Positions 63,137 to 64,000 of a stretch of DNA of 64,000 nt are shown one piece after another. The translations under genes were made by a program, and so were the position numbers. Under the pieces are notes generated by a model that was not told the DNA's origin, did no database searches, and saw nothing but the letters and a program-made list of their open reading frames with translations. Every line of letters begins with the position of its first letter. Position 1 is the stretch's first letter. Source of the DNA: an uncultured Trichococcus sp. (lineage in GTDB: Bacteria; Bacillota; Bacilli; Lactobacillales; Aerococcaceae); the NCBI RefSeq assembly GCF_963663645.1, contig NZ_OY760503.1, positions 1,307,501 to 1,371,500 on the forward strand, in the 5' to 3' direction.

Positions 63137-63500
63137 GGTTGTCCGATTCAGTCGGATTATCGGACAACGTACGCAACGGACGAGCACTGGTTGTCCGATT
63201 CAATCGGCTTATCGGACAACGTATGAAGCGAGCGAACCCTGGTTGTCCGATTCATTCGGATTATCGGACAACCAACGGAGCAGCCGAGCACTGGTTGTCC
63301 GATTCAATCGGATTATCGGACAATGAACGCAACGGACGAGCACTGGTTGTCCGATTCAATCGGATTATCGGACAACGTATGAAGCGAGCGAACCCTGGTT
63401 GTCCGATTCAATCGGATTATCGGACAATGAACGTAGCGGACGAACTCTGGTTGTCCGATTCCTTCGGTTTATCGGACAACGTACGTAACGGACAACCAGT
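63137..63500. repeat. seven exact 52-bp tandem hairpin units
   Basis: Units begin at 63137, 63189, 63241, 63293, 63345, 63397 and 63449, each precisely 52 bp apart. Each has a 32-bp hairpin, GTTGTCCGA-N13-TCGGACAAC, with the inner palindrome CCGATTCAATCGG in most, then a 20-bp linker of two alternating types (gtacgcaacggacgagcact-like and gtatgaagcgagcgaaccct-like). Two units end CGGACAATGAACG instead of CGGACAACG. It fills the 510-bp gap between convergent DUF503 and GNAT genes. Confidence 0.92.
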
Positions 63501-63527
63501 GCTCCAGTTATGGCATGCTGCACGCAG

Positions 63528-63558
63528 AATGGGCTGTCTACGCAGGAGACAGCCCATT
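63528..63558 (-). terminator. hairpin after the GNAT gene
   Basis: AATGGGCTGTCT pairs perfectly with AGACAGCCCATT (12 bp). The T run is poor, so it may be a weak terminator. Confidence 0.6.
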
Positions 63559-63564
63559 GATCCG

Positions 63565-64000
63565 TTATTTGAATATTTTCAGGAGCTCGTAGCGGAAAGA
63601 AACGTACGTGTAATTTTGCCGATTGTACATCTCGCGCGCCGTATCCGCTGCATCAGCCACCAAAAGGACGGTCTTCCCGTCGGCATGCTCCATGACGAAT
63701 TGTTGCAGCGCCGTTCCGATCCCTTTGCCCCGGGAATCTGCGGCAACGTGAAAGTTATCGATTTCAATACTGTCCTCTTTCAGATAAAGGTCGATGGAAC
63801 CGACCGCTTCATTGGAGCACAGGGCCACGATGGGGCAGAATGCCGGATTGTCGAATTTGGCTTGGGTATAGGGCTGTTTCTGTTTCGCGAACTCCGCGCT
63901 GACCTCCTGGTCGGCCTTTGCGGACAAAGCCAGATAGGCGCTGCGGTTGTCGGCATCCACCCATTCCACTTTGATGTCGGAAGGCGTTTCGGTCCGCGTC
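63565..64000 (-). CDS. GNAT-family N-acetyltransferase, 5' end outside window
   Basis: At least 145 residues are visible. The acetyl-CoA loop is ADSRGKGIGTALQQFV; preceding strands IEIDNFHVA and following YNRQNYTYVSFRYELL are typical of the fold. A GTG at 63969 could start a 134-residue protein. The frame stays open to the window edge with protein-like sequence (TRTETPSDIKVEWVDADN), so the gene is probably longer. The substrate is unknown. Confidence 0.82.
   Translation of the reverse strand, partial: TRTETPSDIKVEWVDADNRSAYLALSAKADQEVSAEFAKQKQPYTQAKFDNPAFCPIVALCSNEAVGSIDLYLKEDSIEIDNFHVAADSRGKGIGTALQQFVMEHADGKTVLLVADAADTAREMYNRQNYTYVSFRYELLKIFK

Noticed and set aside
63051-63326. 91-codon open frame on the plus strand
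   Set aside because: It runs through a terminator and the 52-bp repeats, whose length shifts the frame each unit; no ribosome binding site.
63137-63500. CRISPR-like array of 32-bp repeats and 20-bp spacers
   Set aside because: The spacers are too short and are themselves repeated; no cas genes are nearby; the repeat is a hairpin typical of intergenic repeats.

Overview
The window looks like a chromosome segment of a low-to-mid GC Firmicute of the Lactobacillales, most likely Carnobacteriaceae; Trichococcus is my best guess. Reasons: strong AGGAGG-type ribosome binding sites, CcpA cre-like operators, a separate-subunit Na+-pumping oxaloacetate decarboxylase, a short HisG with a HisZ partner, and ECF-type vitamin uptake. 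The genus is inferred from general knowledge, not from a search. I saw no tRNA, rRNA, CRISPR array, prophage or replication origin.

Layout. (1) 0-15 kb: anaerobic allantoin/purine-nitrogen utilisation. allE and allD make oxalurate; allF/fdrA, allG and allH split it to oxamate and carbamoyl phosphate; the carbamate kinase allK recovers ATP. A PucR-type regulator, a PucG-type ureidoglycine aminotransferase, an NCS1 allantoin permease, allantoinase allB and an MFS carrier follow. Allantoate amidohydrolase is not in view. (2) 15-19.4 kb: a cupin protein and an oadA-oadG-biotin carrier-oadB sodium pump under a clear promoter with a cre site. (3) 19.4-25.8 kb: a copper island with multicopper oxidase, response regulator, a histidine kinase with a Met-rich sensor loop, a SHOCT peptide and a CopB-type ATPase. 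(4) 25.9-27.4 kb: a cobalamin riboswitch in front of a DUF4430 lipoprotein and an ECF S component. (5) 27.4-32 kb: two tandem type IA topoisomerases. (6) 32-37 kb: small housekeeping genes, an intact-looking IS630 element and a DMT exporter. (7) 37-45.3 kb: sugar metabolism (galM, fructokinase, manA, and a GntR/PTS EIIC/GH1 6-phospho-beta-glucosidase set). (8) 45.5-54.4 kb: transketolase, aroD, two aldo/keto reductases, a GH4 enzyme, DegV and DUF1836. (9) 54.5-62.4 kb: a complete histidine pathway, hisJ divergent from hisZGDCBHAF-IE. (10) 62.4-64 kb: structured repeats, a DUF503 protein and a partial GNAT acetyltransferase.

The most unusual content is non-coding. Nearly every long gap between convergent genes carries an array of short hairpins repeated every 50-52 bp. 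The sequence differs from locus to locus but is uniform within a locus (three or four units at 14.98, 33.1, 37.0, 48.6 and 52.7 kb; seven exact 52-bp units at 63.1 kb). A second family, about 110 nt, starts within about 10 nt of the stop codons of pucR and hisIE. Its two best copies differ at four positions of one stem arm, and all four changes are compensated in the other arm. This is strong evidence for a selected hairpin, and I do not recognise the family.
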